Program-made: the position numbers and the translations under genes
The notes under the pieces: model-generated
Database searches by the model: none
The model's input: only the letters and a program-made list of their open reading frames with translations
Told to the model about the DNA's origin: nothing
Shown here: piece after piece, positions 44,545 through 54,600 of the stretch
Layout: each line of letters opens with the position of its first letter
Numbering within the stretch: position 1 is the first letter of the stretch
Assembly (NCBI GenBank): GCA_964395975.1
Contig: CAYNBZ010000008.1
Span: 1-59,667, forward strand
Direction: 5' to 3'
Source of the DNA: Avimuribaculum sp964395975
Lineage (GTDB): Bacteria; Bacteroidota; Bacteroidia; Bacteroidales; Muribaculaceae
Length of the DNA stretch: 59,667 nucleotides

Positions 44545-45798
44545 TTATTTGCCTTCAATGGCTGCCACACCTGGCAGAACTTTACCTTCAATGGCTTCGA
44601 GTAATGCTCCACCGCCAGTAGATACATAAGATACCTTGTCGGCAAGACCGAATTTGTTAATGCAAGCAACTGAGTCGCCTCCACCTACGAGAGAGAATGC
44701 ACCGTTGGCAGTGGCTTCAACTATGGCATCAGCAATGGCACGTGAACCACCGGTAAAGTTGTCGAATTCAAATACACCGGCAGGACCATTCCACAAGATG
44801 GTTTTTGCTGGAAGAATAGCCTCGGCAAATGCTTTGCGTGTTTCCGGACCAGCATCAAGTCCTTCCCAACCATCGGGTATTTCGCTGGCTGGACATACTT
44901 GTGTATTGGCATCGTTGCTGAATGCATCGGCTGCTATGCAATCGCTACCAAGAACGAGGTTTACGCCTTTCTCTTTTGCTTTCTTCATAATGTCGAGTGC
45001 CAAATCGAGCTTGTCGTCTTCGCATATCGACTGACCGATCTTTCCACCCATTGCCTTGGCAAAAGTATATGTCATGCCACCACAAAGGATTAAGTTGTCA
45101 ACCTTTTCCATTAGGTTTTCGATAATTCCTATTTTGGTAGAAACTTTTGAGCCGCCCATGATGGCTGTGAACGGACGTTTGATGTTGCTAAGTATATTGT
45201 TGACTGCGTTAACTTCTTTGCCCATCAGATAGCCAAGCATTTTGTTGTCGGTGTCGAAATAGTCGGCAATGACGGCAGTGGAAGCGTGACGGCGGTGGGC
45301 GGTACCGAATGCATCGTTAACATAGCAGTCGGCATAGCTTGCCAAGGTCTTTGCAAACTCTTTTTGACGCTCTTTCATTTCTTTCTTGGCAGCCTCGTAG
45401 TTTGGATCTTCTTTATCGATGCCTACGGGTTTACCCTCTTCTTCGGGATAGAAGCGAAGATTCTCAAGCAATAATACTTGGCCTGATTGCAAAGCGGCAG
45501 CTTGGTCGGCAGCTTTTGCACAATCTTCTGCAAATTGTACATCTACACCTAATGCGGCAGAAACGGCAGGTACGATTTGTTTCAACGATAATTTCGGGTT
45601 AACTTTACCTTTGGGTTTACCCATATGCGACATTACAATGAGTGCACCTCCATCAGCAAGAATCTTTTTAAGAGTGGGAAGAGCACCACGAATGCGAGTG
45701 TCATCAGTGATGTTGCCATTTTCATCAAGAGGTACATTGAAGTCAACGCGGACTATAGCTTTTTTACCGGCAAATTTGTAATTATCAATGTTTTGCAT
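44545..45798 (-). CDS. pgk: Phosphoglycerate kinase
   Basis: The 417-residue glycolytic enzyme transfers phosphate from 1,3-bisphosphoglycerate to ADP. It shows KAIVRVDFNVPLDENGNI, MSHMGKPKG, RRHASTAVI, AIMGGSKVSTKI, ILWNGPAGVFE and SLVGGGDSVA. The start at 45798 (QNIDNYKF) matches the family; the longer frame is not needed. It ends at a strong terminator. A TATATTTG element (45851-45858, minus strand) is a likely -7 box. Confidence 0.97.
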   Translation of the reverse strand: MQNIDNYKFAGKKAIVRVDFNVPLDENGNITDDTRIRGALPTLKKILADGGALIVMSHMGKPKGKVNPKLSLKQIVPAVSAALGVDVQFAEDCAKAADQAAALQSGQVLLLENLRFYPEEEGKPVGIDKEDPNYEAAKKEMKERQKEFAKTLASYADCYVNDAFGTAHRRHASTAVIADYFDTDNKMLGYLMGKEVNAVNNILSNIKRPFTAIMGGSKVSTKIGIIENLMEKVDNLILCGGMTYTFAKAMGGKIGQSICEDDKLDLALDIMKKAKEKGVNLVLGSDCIAADAFSNDANTQVCPASEIPDGWEGLDAGPETRKAFAEAILPAKTILWNGPAGVFEFDNFTGGSRAIADAIVEATANGAFSLVGGGDSVACINKFGLADKVSYVSTGGGALLEAIEGKVLPGVAAIEGK

Positions 45799-45953
45799 AA
45801 TAAAAATATTATTAAGTTTTATTGGTATCAAATATGTGTTTTTAGCAACGCAAATATATCAAATATTGATACATTATCTAAATATTTTGATTTACAAAAT
45901 GTTAAAAAACTCCTATATGGGATTGAGTGTGTTTCTGTCACGGTAATTTATTA

Positions 45954-46775
45954 TCAGATAATGCCTCTTTCTTTGAGCAATTCGCTCATTTGATGCTGAA
46001 TCTCATGAGCTTTGGTCGCAGCTACGGAGTCGAAGTCTTTACCTCGTGAAGCATGGATGATACCTCGCGAGGAGTTGACGATGAGTCCACATTCGTCGGT
46101 CATACCATAACGAGCTACTTCTTCGAGACTACCACCTTGTGCGCCTACACCCGGCACAAGCAGAAAGTGCTGAGGAACAATGCGGCGAATATCTTCAAAC
46201 ATTCGCCCTTGGGTGGCACCGACAACAAACATCATGTTACCGTGGTTGCCCCATGTGGCATTTTTGGCAATTACATCTTCAAAGAAATAGTGGCCATTGC
46301 TGTCACGCAGCATTTGGAAGTCGTGTGACCCTTGGTTGGAAGTCAGGCCGAGAACAATTACCCACTTGCCATCAAAGCCTAGAAACGGTGTCACGCTGTC
46401 TTCGCCCATGTAGGGTGCTACGGTCACCGCATCTACGCCAAGTTGTTCGAAGAAGCTGCGTGCATACATCTTTGATGTATTGCCTATGTCTCCGCGCTTG
46501 GCATCAGCAATTATGAATAGGTCGGGATAATTGTCACTGAGGTATTTTACCGTTTGTTCAAACATTTCATAGCCTTGCGAGCCAAGAGCTTCATAGAATG
46601 CAAGATTAGGTTTGTAGGCAATGGCATATTCGGCAGTCGCGTCGATAATTTGTTTGTTGAATTCAAAAAGGTTGCCATTGAGGTGTGCCGGCATTTTTTC
46701 CACATCGGGGTCGAGTCCCACGCACAGAAACGACTGCTTACGTCGTATGTTATCTGTCAGTTGTTGTTTGTTCAT
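45954..46775 (-). CDS. pyrF: Orotidine 5'-phosphate decarboxylase
   Basis: The 273-residue type 2 enzyme makes UMP from OMP. It has CVGLDPDVEKMP, YKPNLAFYEALG and the catalytic IIADAKRGDIGNT with the Asp-Lys pair, then VTVAPYMGEDSVTPFL and VPGVGAQGG. The type 2 length (about 270) is usual in Bacteroidetes. It is downstream of prfA by about 100 bp on the same strand; that spacer shows no gene. Confidence 0.96.
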   Translation of the reverse strand: MNKQQLTDNIRRKQSFLCVGLDPDVEKMPAHLNGNLFEFNKQIIDATAEYAIAYKPNLAFYEALGSQGYEMFEQTVKYLSDNYPDLFIIADAKRGDIGNTSKMYARSFFEQLGVDAVTVAPYMGEDSVTPFLGFDGKWVIVLGLTSNQGSHDFQMLRDSNGHYFFEDVIAKNATWGNHGNMMFVVGATQGRMFEDIRRIVPQHFLLVPGVGAQGGSLEEVARYGMTDECGLIVNSSRGIIHASRGKDFDSVAATKAHEIQHQMSELLKERGII

Positions 46776-46877
46776 TTTGTGTATTGTTTAATTGGAGAAC
46801 AGTATTCGTTGATATGTTTAAGGGCAATGCTGTCACCGGCATAATATGAAATTTGGCTGCTTATGCTGTGGCAATTT

Positions 46878-47987
46878 TTAAATTTCGCTGGCCTTGAGCT
46901 TCTCGGCGTTTTCTGCCACGATGAGGTGGTCGATGCAGTCTTGTATGTCGCCATCCATAAATGCGGAGAGGTTGTATATTGTGTAACCGATGCGGTGGTC
47001 GGTAATGCGTCCTTGCGGATAGTTATAGGTGCGGATTTTTGCCGAGCGGTCACCTGTTGAAACGAGTGTTTTACGTCGCGATGCTATGTCGTCGACATAC
47101 TTTTGATGTTCTTTGTCATAAATGAAAGAGCGTAGGCGCGTAAGTGCGCGTTCTTTATTTTTAGGCTGGTCGCGAGTTTCTGTACATTCTATGAGTATCT
47201 CCTCGCTTACTCCTGTATTAGGGTTTTTCCACATATATCGAAGTCGTACGCCCGATTCTACTTTGTTCACGTTCTGCCCACCGGCACCGCCGCTGCGGAA
47301 GGTGTCCCACTTGATTTCGCCCTCATTGATTTCCACATCAAATGGTTCGGCTTCTGGTAGAACTGCTACTGATGCGGCAGATGTATGTACACGTCCTTGT
47401 GTTTCAGTGGCAGGGACGCGCTGCACGCGATGTACCCCTGACTCATATTTCAATGTGCCATATACATTATCGCCACTGACGGTAAATATGATTTCCTTGT
47501 AACCTCCGGCAGCTCCTTCACTTGTGCTTGACACATCAACTTTCCATCCCTTGCTTTCGCAATATTTTGCATACATTCGAAACAGGTCACCGGCAAACAG
47601 TGCTGCCTCGTCACCTCCTGTACCTCCACGTATCTCCACTATGGCATTACGGCTGTCTTCGGGATCTTCGGGGATGAGTAGTAATTTTATTTCTTCTTCG
47701 ATGTGCGGTAGTTCGGCAGTGTTGGCATCGAGTTCCTCTTTTGCCATTTCTCGCAATTCCTCATCGCTCTCTGTTTCGAGCAATTGCCGTGCATCATCTA
47801 TGTCTGTCAGTATCTTGCGATAGCGTTTTGTCGTTGCCAACAGTTTTTCAAGGTCTTTGTATTCTTTGCTTAATTTTATGTAGCGTTTTTTATCGGCAAT
47901 GACCGATGGGTCGGTTATCAGTGTGCCGATTTCCTCAAAACGAGCATCTAAGCCTTCAAGTCGCTGCAACAGTGGTGAAGTCGCCAT
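46878..47987 (-). CDS. prfA: Peptide chain release factor 1
   Basis: The 369-residue class I release factor reads UAA and UAG. The peptidyl hydrolysis motif is SGGAGGQNVNKVES (GGQ), with IEIRGGTGGDEAALFA and the codon-recognition region PATETQGRVHTSAASVA; the PAT-like tripeptide marks RF1. It is the last recognisable housekeeping gene before the unusual plus-strand cluster. Confidence 0.97.
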   Translation of the reverse strand: MATSPLLQRLEGLDARFEEIGTLITDPSVIADKKRYIKLSKEYKDLEKLLATTKRYRKILTDIDDARQLLETESDEELREMAKEELDANTAELPHIEEEIKLLLIPEDPEDSRNAIVEIRGGTGGDEAALFAGDLFRMYAKYCESKGWKVDVSSTSEGAAGGYKEIIFTVSGDNVYGTLKYESGVHRVQRVPATETQGRVHTSAASVAVLPEAEPFDVEINEGEIKWDTFRSGGAGGQNVNKVESGVRLRYMWKNPNTGVSEEILIECTETRDQPKNKERALTRLRSFIYDKEHQKYVDDIASRRKTLVSTGDRSAKIRTYNYPQGRITDHRIGYTIYNLSAFMDGDIQDCIDHLIVAENAEKLKASEI

Positions 47988-48020
47988 AAAAAATGATGTA
48001 ACTATGTTTTATTTTTCATG

Positions 48021-48050
48021 CAAAGTTACATTATTTCTGAATAATTGAAA
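48021..48050 (-). promoter_or_regulatory. Likely promoter of prfA
   Basis: TAACTTTG (48021-48028, minus strand) fits TAnnTTTG; TTTC (48047-48050) is a partial -33 match with an 18-bp spacer. Confidence 0.6.
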
Positions 48051-48056
48051 AGCATA

Positions 48057-48084
48057 AATGCAGTTGACACCGGTCAACTGCATT
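48057..48084. terminator. Perfect palindromic hairpin at the left edge of the cluster
   Basis: aatgcagttgac (48057-48068) and its exact complement (48073-48084) form a 12-bp stem with a 4-nt loop. There is no strong T-run, so it is a terminator-like or boundary element just upstream of the prfA promoter. Confidence 0.5.
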
Positions 48085-48095
48085 GAAATTTAGCA

Positions 48096-48281
48096 ATGAC
48101 ACCCATATATCATTTTACACAAGTCATATCAACTTATGCTAACGATGTTGTAATATATGCTGAATATAAGGCTGAAAATTACATTAAATATCTGAATAAC
48201 CTCAAAAATAGGAGAAATGACGCTAAAGCCTGGTCAACAACAACCTCAATTTACCTTGCCTCACTTGATGCCTATGTATAG
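48096..48281 (+). other. Unassigned short open frame in the spacer before the cluster
   Basis: A 61-codon frame starts MTPIYHFTQVIST and includes YAEYKAENYIKYLNNLK. It has no family I recognise and no clear promoter. The spacer 47988-48593 also has a second ATG-less frame (about 48372-48530) with FEHKDNYFSANEVYASIKKL, stopping at taa. Both may be gene debris left by turnover beside prfA, or chance frames. A weak agcccc/ggggct hairpin lies at 48310-48342. Confidence 0.25.
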
Positions 48282-48365
48282 TGGATATGGCAAACTCGTT
48301 AATCTCAACAGCCCCGGTTTTCTGCGTTCGGAGACAGGGGGCTTTCAGTTTAGCAATCGTCACAA

Positions 48366-48380
48366 TCTCTAAACAAGAGA
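48366..48380. promoter_or_regulatory. Palindromic element, copy 1 (upstream of the cluster)
   Basis: tctctaaacaagaga has 5-bp arms and a 5-bp centre. Its exact reverse complement recurs at 48552-48566, 186 bp closer to the first gene. This suggests operator sites for a regulator of the eight-gene cluster. Confidence 0.5.
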
Positions 48381-48551
48381 TACTTATTTTGAACACAAAG
48401 ATAACTATTTCTCTGCAAATGAGGTATATGCTTCCATAAAAAAACTTCAAGATTGTTGTGATTTCTTTCTTAAATGGGCATATTGTTTAAAAAAGAACGG
48501 GTTAATAGTAATGCTTGTCATTGATAATTAATTAGTTACAAATAATCCAAA

Positions 48552-48566
48552 TCTCTTGTTTAGAGA
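48552..48566. promoter_or_regulatory. Palindromic element, copy 2 (28 bp before the first gene)
   Basis: tctcttgtttagaga is the exact reverse complement of copy 1. The sequence right after it (cctataaattc) could hold the promoter, so a protein bound here could control the operon. No regulator gene is found in the cluster. Confidence 0.5.
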
Positions 48567-48593
48567 GGCCTATAAATTCTTAAACCACATACA

Positions 48594-49793
48594 ATGAATA
48601 AAAAGCCAATCATAGTTATAGCAGCCATAATCATACTGCTCTTTGTTATGTTCTTGTCTATCGAAAAACCTTACAAGTTAGTAGTGAGTTCTACGATTGT
48701 AGAATCGTCAATCAAATCTGATATCCCTCGTGTTAAGGTTTTTATTGAAAATTCAGGCAGTATGGATGGGTATATGTGTAATGGCTCTCAGCTAAAAGAT
48801 GCTGTATATGACTATGTTAGTGATTTGAACCGTCATACTGACACCACAGAGTTATACTACATCAATAGTCAGATTATCCCATACAGGGGTAATCTAACTT
48901 CATACATAAAGGATTTAAATCCTATGTCATTCCGTATTGCCGGCGGCAATACCGCCAATACAGATCTTGGCAGCATCATAGCAACAATTCTAAACACTAT
49001 TGATGACACCACTATTTCGATATTCATATCAGACTGTATTTTGGATTTACCTTCAAGAGATACGCAGAGGTTTTTAACAAACTGTGAAATCCGTATCAAG
49101 GACGAAATTATTAATGCTCAAAAGCGCATACCAAATCTTGGCGTTGAAATTATGAAACTTTCATCCGATTTCAGTGGCAGGTATTTTTACCCCAATGGTT
49201 TAGTGGAAACACTTACGGACGTAAAGCGGCCCTATTATATTTGGATTTTTGGTGATCGAGATTATTTGGCGAAACTTAACTCCGTAGTTCCTATATCAGG
49301 ACTCGTTAAGTATGATTTAAGTGGTATTGTTGCGTTCACTAATAAATCTACTATTCCGTTTGAGATTAAGAATAATGCACTTACAAATCGAACAATCACA
49401 GCTATAAAAGACAAATATCATGCGATAATACTTGCCGATTTTCGCTCAACATTACAACCCGATGAGATGGTGCAGGATAAGAACAATTACACATTCCACA
49501 ATCCGACAATAACAGTGGACGGTGTTTATCCTATTTCAGATAAAAAAAGCAACTATACGCACTTTATAAAATTTACAATTCCTAAAGGCACTACAATCAC
49601 TCAGGATTGTTTGACATTCAATACACCAAAGATGCCATCATGGGTTTCAGAATCTAATGACGAAACTGGTGAAAACATCAAAGAAAATCTTTCTAAAACA
49701 ACAGGTATTAAATACTTAATACAGGGTGTAGCTGATGCATATAAGAACGAGAAGATAATTACAGAATTTAGTTTTAACGTTAAACGCAAATAA
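48594..49793 (+). CDS. Membrane-anchored VWA-like protein (cluster gene 1)
   Basis: The 399-residue product has one N-terminal membrane anchor (residues about 5-22) and an outward-facing body. Residues about 44-200 look like a von Willebrand A domain: RVKVFIENSGSMDGYM resembles the MIDAS start DxSxS, with Glu52 in place of the first Asp, then GGNTANTDL with the MIDAS Thr, and SIFISDCILD as the later Asp strand. The C-terminal half (about 240-399) appears beta-rich and unassigned. VWA proteins usually assemble or sense complexes through a metal-dependent contact. It starts the operon and is 4 bp from the next gene. VWA fold moderately sure; role unknown. Confidence 0.7.
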   Translation: MNKKPIIVIAAIIILLFVMFLSIEKPYKLVVSSTIVESSIKSDIPRVKVFIENSGSMDGYMCNGSQLKDAVYDYVSDLNRHTDTTELYYINSQIIPYRGNLTSYIKDLNPMSFRIAGGNTANTDLGSIIATILNTIDDTTISIFISDCILDLPSRDTQRFLTNCEIRIKDEIINAQKRIPNLGVEIMKLSSDFSGRYFYPNGLVETLTDVKRPYYIWIFGDRDYLAKLNSVVPISGLVKYDLSGIVAFTNKSTIPFEIKNNALTNRTITAIKDKYHAIILADFRSTLQPDEMVQDKNNYTFHNPTITVDGVYPISDKKSNYTHFIKFTIPKGTTITQDCLTFNTPKMPSWVSESNDETGENIKENLSKTTGIKYLIQGVADAYKNEKIITEFSFNVKRK

Positions 49794-49797
49794 AAAT

Positions 49798-50256
49798 ATG
49801 GGCGAATTTTTCGGAAGCATTTATTGCTGGTTTGAAGACTTCTTCGGGCTTGAACTTGCAGATTATATGTGGGGACAGGCTGCTAAAGATGTTACCACCA
49901 ATCAATTTATTGGTATTGGCTTCACAATGTTGGGAATAAGTCTTGCGATGGTTTTAGTTTTTTATTACGCAGTTAATCATCCTCGGCTAAATAATTGGTG
50001 GGGATGGTTGATATTCTTAGGAGTAAATGCCGTTATCAACTTTATCGTTGGTCATCAGTGGGTTCTGAGTGATTTATATGCCGGGAAGATGGTAGCAATT
50101 GACCCGGCTACGAATCTTGAGGTTCCGCTTAATATTGGGGAATCAGAATGTTTGTGTTTCGGCGTATCCAATATGATTCTCTCAATACTCACCTTTGTAT
50201 TATTATCCTTTATTTTTAAATGGTGGAGTTCTAACGTTTCAAATGCCCCAATATAA
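49798..50256 (+). CDS. Small multi-pass membrane protein (cluster gene 2)
   Basis: The 152-residue protein has three or so membrane segments (about 38-58, 69-85 and 126-142), with an extramembrane loop carrying ATNLEVPLNIGESEC between the last two. I do not recognise a family. The tight 4- and 5-bp spacings to its neighbours suggest it is a fixed part of the complex, perhaps the membrane receptor of the tubulin-like protein encoded next. That role is inference. Confidence 0.75.
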   Translation: MGEFFGSIYCWFEDFFGLELADYMWGQAAKDVTTNQFIGIGFTMLGISLAMVLVFYYAVNHPRLNNWWGWLIFLGVNAVINFIVGHQWVLSDLYAGKMVAIDPATNLEVPLNIGESECLCFGVSNMILSILTFVLLSFIFKWWSSNVSNAPI

Positions 50257-50261
50257 ACCAT

Positions 50262-51662
50262 ATGTCTAAAATTTTCATCTTTGGTATCGGAGGTACTGGT
50301 TCTCGTGTGATAAGATCACTAACAATGATGCTCGCCGCAGGAGTAAAAGTAGGTTCTGATGAAATCGTGCCCATAATCATCGATCCGGACACATCAAACG
50401 CAGACTTGACGCGCACTGTCGGACTGCTCAATAAGTATTCTGCAATTCGTAGTTATCTTCAATTCAGTACTGGCAACGAGAGTCGTTTCTTTCGTACTGA
50501 AATCAAACAGATTTTGCCAAACTACACTTTTCTCATCAATGATACAGATGACAAGTCTTTCTGGCAGTTCATCGAATATGCGTCTATGTCCAAAGCAAAT
50601 CAAGCCTTGACTAAGATGCTGTTCTCTGATAAGAATCTCCAGTCCTCGATGGAGGTGGGCTTTAAGGGGAATCCTAATATTGGTAGCGTAGTGCTCAATC
50701 AGATAGCACACTCAACAGATTTCGAGACTTTTGCAAATGAATTCAGCACCGGAGACCGTATTTTCATTATTAGTTCCATATTTGGTGGGACTGGTGCAAG
50801 TGGATTCCCATTATTGCTTAAAACACTCCGCACAGGAAAGAATTTTCCCAATTATGACATCATTAATCGTGCCGCGATTGGGGCTGTCACTATTCTTCCT
50901 TATTTCAAGTTGAAACCGGACGATGATAGCGAAATTGATTCATCTACGTTTATCTCCAAGACAAAATCGGCACTTGCTTATTACGAGAGCAACATCAGCA
51001 AGAATGGGTCTATTGATGCTCTGTATTATCTTGCCGATGATGTTGCAAAGACGTATGAGAACCACGAGGGTGGTTCAGCTCAACAGAATGACGCGCATCT
51101 GATTGAATTCCTTGGAGCGACAGCCATTGTCGATTTCACTAATTCTCAGTTCACGGGTACATCGACATCGAACATGGAACTTGGCATAAAGAACGGAGCA
51201 GATACTGTATCATTCGATTCTTTCTATCGAAAAATGCGTGATATGCTGTATTGTCCATTAGTTCAGTTTTCTATGATGGCAAATGCATTGACTCACAAAG
51301 TTGACGTTTACAGTTCAAAAACATTCAACGCAAATAATGGAAACTTTGAGGATTTGTACAGTGGGATGTTCTTTGGAAATTTAACTGATTTCTTCCACAA
51401 ATATCATGAATGGCTTAAAGAGATGAAAGAGAATAAACGTTCTCTCAATCTCTTTAATTTGTCTTGTGGTGATCATCCATTCGAACTTGTTATTGGAGTT
51501 AAACCTAAACGAATATTAAGTAAGTATTCGGACTATAATCTCGTTACCGACAGATTGAATTCTGCCGTTCGTAATTGTAAGAGTAATGGTAAAGAAAATA
51601 AGTTTTTGGAAATGTTCTATCTCGGAACACAGAAACTCGTAAAAGAAAAACTAAGCAACTAA
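50262..51662 (+). CDS. Tubulin/FtsZ-like GTPase (cluster gene 3)
   Basis: The 466-residue protein has the two hallmark elements of the tubulin/FtsZ superfamily: an N-terminal nucleotide loop FIFGIGGTGSRVI (residues 5-17) and the G-box IFGGTGASG (about 173-181), equivalent to GGGTGSG. Segments resembling PIIIDPDTSNADL and GAVTILPYF fit the Rossmann-like strands. It is far from cell-division FtsZ and best matches the tubulin_2/FtsZ-like families reported from genome context with VWA and OmpA-type proteins. It may form filaments at the membrane with GTP. No membrane segment is seen. Superfamily quite sure, function unknown. Confidence 0.78.
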   Translation: MSKIFIFGIGGTGSRVIRSLTMMLAAGVKVGSDEIVPIIIDPDTSNADLTRTVGLLNKYSAIRSYLQFSTGNESRFFRTEIKQILPNYTFLINDTDDKSFWQFIEYASMSKANQALTKMLFSDKNLQSSMEVGFKGNPNIGSVVLNQIAHSTDFETFANEFSTGDRIFIISSIFGGTGASGFPLLLKTLRTGKNFPNYDIINRAAIGAVTILPYFKLKPDDDSEIDSSTFISKTKSALAYYESNISKNGSIDALYYLADDVAKTYENHEGGSAQQNDAHLIEFLGATAIVDFTNSQFTGTSTSNMELGIKNGADTVSFDSFYRKMRDMLYCPLVQFSMMANALTHKVDVYSSKTFNANNGNFEDLYSGMFFGNLTDFFHKYHEWLKEMKENKRSLNLFNLSCGDHPFELVIGVKPKRILSKYSDYNLVTDRLNSAVRNCKSNGKENKFLEMFYLGTQKLVKEKLSN

Positions 51663-51666
51663 AATC

Positions 51667-54600
51667 ATGTCTAAGATATTCCGACTATATAAGGAGGGCG
51701 CTTCAACATATGAGGATTGGAACAGCAGTCCCGCCTTTCCATACAATTCTGCGAGTCGCGACACTATTGAAGATCCTGACGGTGCATCTGCTCGTCATGA
51801 AATCACCTCAATACCTTCGCCGTTTGCCCGTATTGATTTAATCAAAACGGCATTCAGGGAAGTCTGCAAGGCCGATAAAAAAACTCACCAAATTAATTTG
51901 GATGGTCAAACTATTTTCCATAAGATGGTTTCCGACACACTCGATGTCGCAGAAATATTCTTCAATCTCGACAAATATGCAGGGAAGGTAGAAGTAATCA
52001 AATGGACACCCTCACTTATGCTCGCTGAATTAGAACAATCGTCAATAAACGGACACCGTTACCTTGCTGATGCTCTAAGAAAGTATATGGATTCAGATGC
52101 CCAAACGTATAACTTTAGCCAGCTAAAAAACATCTATCTGCTCAACTATCTGAAGGGTCCAGATGAACTGAATATAATTGGTGCTACTTCACCGGCAACA
52201 CTATTCTTTAGTAACGCTAACAATCTGAGTTATGTAAACGATATTTTTTTCGGTGAAGACAAACCATTTGACAGTGAATATCAACCGCTATACAAACGCG
52301 ATTTCGAGTTTGTCAAGTATCTTTTTGCACTTCGAAAAAACATAACTAACTTTGCCGGATTATTCCCTGAAGTTGAAACATATTTGAATGCGACCTATAA
52401 AGCAATTGGCGATCAAACCAAAAAAACTGAACTGAACAATATAACGTCAATTGTTCTTGGGGATTTTGACACAATTGAAGTCAAAGACGCTCAACAGAAT
52501 GACTTCGTTGAAGTTCTGGGCTATACACTTTATAAGAAAGCTAACCACTCCATATCGACATCAAGTGAATTCGTAATCAAGTCAACCAAACAACAAGACA
52601 AACTACCTCTTATCTTGCCTATAGATGCAGGAAACAGATATAGCAATTTACGATACACTACAGGCAAATGGGGTAGCAATAATCGTGCGAATTATAAAGA
52701 AAATGAATCAGACCTATCAAAACGCAAATTGCCTTTTGATGGTTCACTTCATCCATATCTTACAATAAGTGACTTTCTTGAAGATACAATTATCAAGGTT
52801 CCTCACAAAATGAATACAGAGAACTATTTTGATGGTCACATCAAAATAGATAAACCGGAGCTTTCTTTTCTGCTGCCTTTGAAACCACTGTTCTTCAATT
52901 ATTTTTCAGTTGAAGACTTATGCGGTAATATGCAAGATGGGAAACCGATGATTGACATGAATTTACTTTCAGGTGAATCTGTCGATGTAACTCTACGTAT
53001 ACCTATCAAGGGGAATGCCAATGTTACGTATATTGAGTATTCGCGTATTTACTACAATAATAGTTCCACCAATATTCAGAACAATGAAGGTAATATTACA
53101 GAACTAAAATTTACAGGCTTTATTATGCCACATGTCAGCTTCAACAACGTTGCTGACTCTCTTTACAATGTTTCGTGCATTCAGGCTGCAAATGCTAAGA
53201 TAGAGTTTATATTTTTCATTGGTGCTGAAAAACTCAATCTTCCACCAAAAACGTGCCGTAACGACAATCAAGTAATCCTTACCAAGGCCGACAATTATCT
53301 TGTCAAGGGTCAAAAATTTGATTTTATCCAAGTTCGATGCAACACATATCAAGGTGTAATTATCCCCAAGTTCAAACAGCAACATACCGTCGAGACATTC
53401 GAGTTTGCTGTTGACCTCGGTACATCAAACACTCATATAGAATATCGGAAGGGAAACGAGCAACCCAAAGAGTTTTCATTCACCACAAGTGACCGAGAAC
53501 TTTGTGAAATGTTCATTCCTCAAAAGAATGAGTATGGGTATATCGAAGATTTGAAATCGGAAACCGAAATTATTGAGAAAGATTTTATCCCATGTGAAAT
53601 AGGTCATGGAGACTTCAAATTCCCAACGAGAACCGTTCTTTCGTGTTCAAAGACTGTAGATTGGAGCAAAAACGTTGATCCGTTTACACTTGTCAATTTG
53701 CCATTTACTTATGATAAGCGTGCTGAATTGACATACAATAACTATAAATACAACATCAAATGGGGTAGTGGTGATGAACTGAGAGTCATGGAGTCCTATG
53801 TACGATGTCTGATGTTGATTATTCGCAATAAGGTATTACTCAATAACGGTGACTTATCCAAAACCAAAATCACATGGTTTTATCCTATTAGTATGCCTCC
53901 CAAACGTCTGCGTCGACTCAAAGAAACTTGGAATGAGGCATTCAAAGAATATTTCGGCGACGGAGTCACAAACAGTATGACGGAGTCAGCGGCTCCTATC
54001 CAATATTTTTTCAAGCGTTACTCGACTACCACCAGTCTCGTTAATGTTGACATTGGTGGTGGTACGACTGACATAGCTTTTGCGAAAGATAAGAAAATCA
54101 GTCATGTCACTTCTTTTCGCTTTGCGGCAAATGACATTTTCGAGAATGCTTTTTCGGAGCTTGATGCACATAACGGTATAATAGACTATTACAAGAATAA
54201 AATTCTCAAAATTCTCGAAGAAAAGAATCTTGCAGAATTGGTTAGTGCTTACAACAATGTTAACAACGAACACCCATCGAATATGGCATCGTTCTTGTTT
54301 GGATTGAAAGACAATTCGTTTCTTAAGGCCAGTGGTATCAATGAAAAGTCTATTGATTTTAATTACTTGCTTCAGGAAGATGAAAATTTTAAAATTGTCT
54401 TTATTGTGTTCTACACTTCCATTATCTATCATATCGCCCAAATCATCAAAACTCTTGGACTTGAAGTCCCCCGTCATATTTCTTTTAGCGGAAACGGTAG
54501 TAAAGTAATCCGTGTTATAACAACGGATACAAAAATACTTGCAAAATATACAAAACTTATCTTTGAAAGGGTTCTTGGCAAGTCATATGACAAAGAACTC

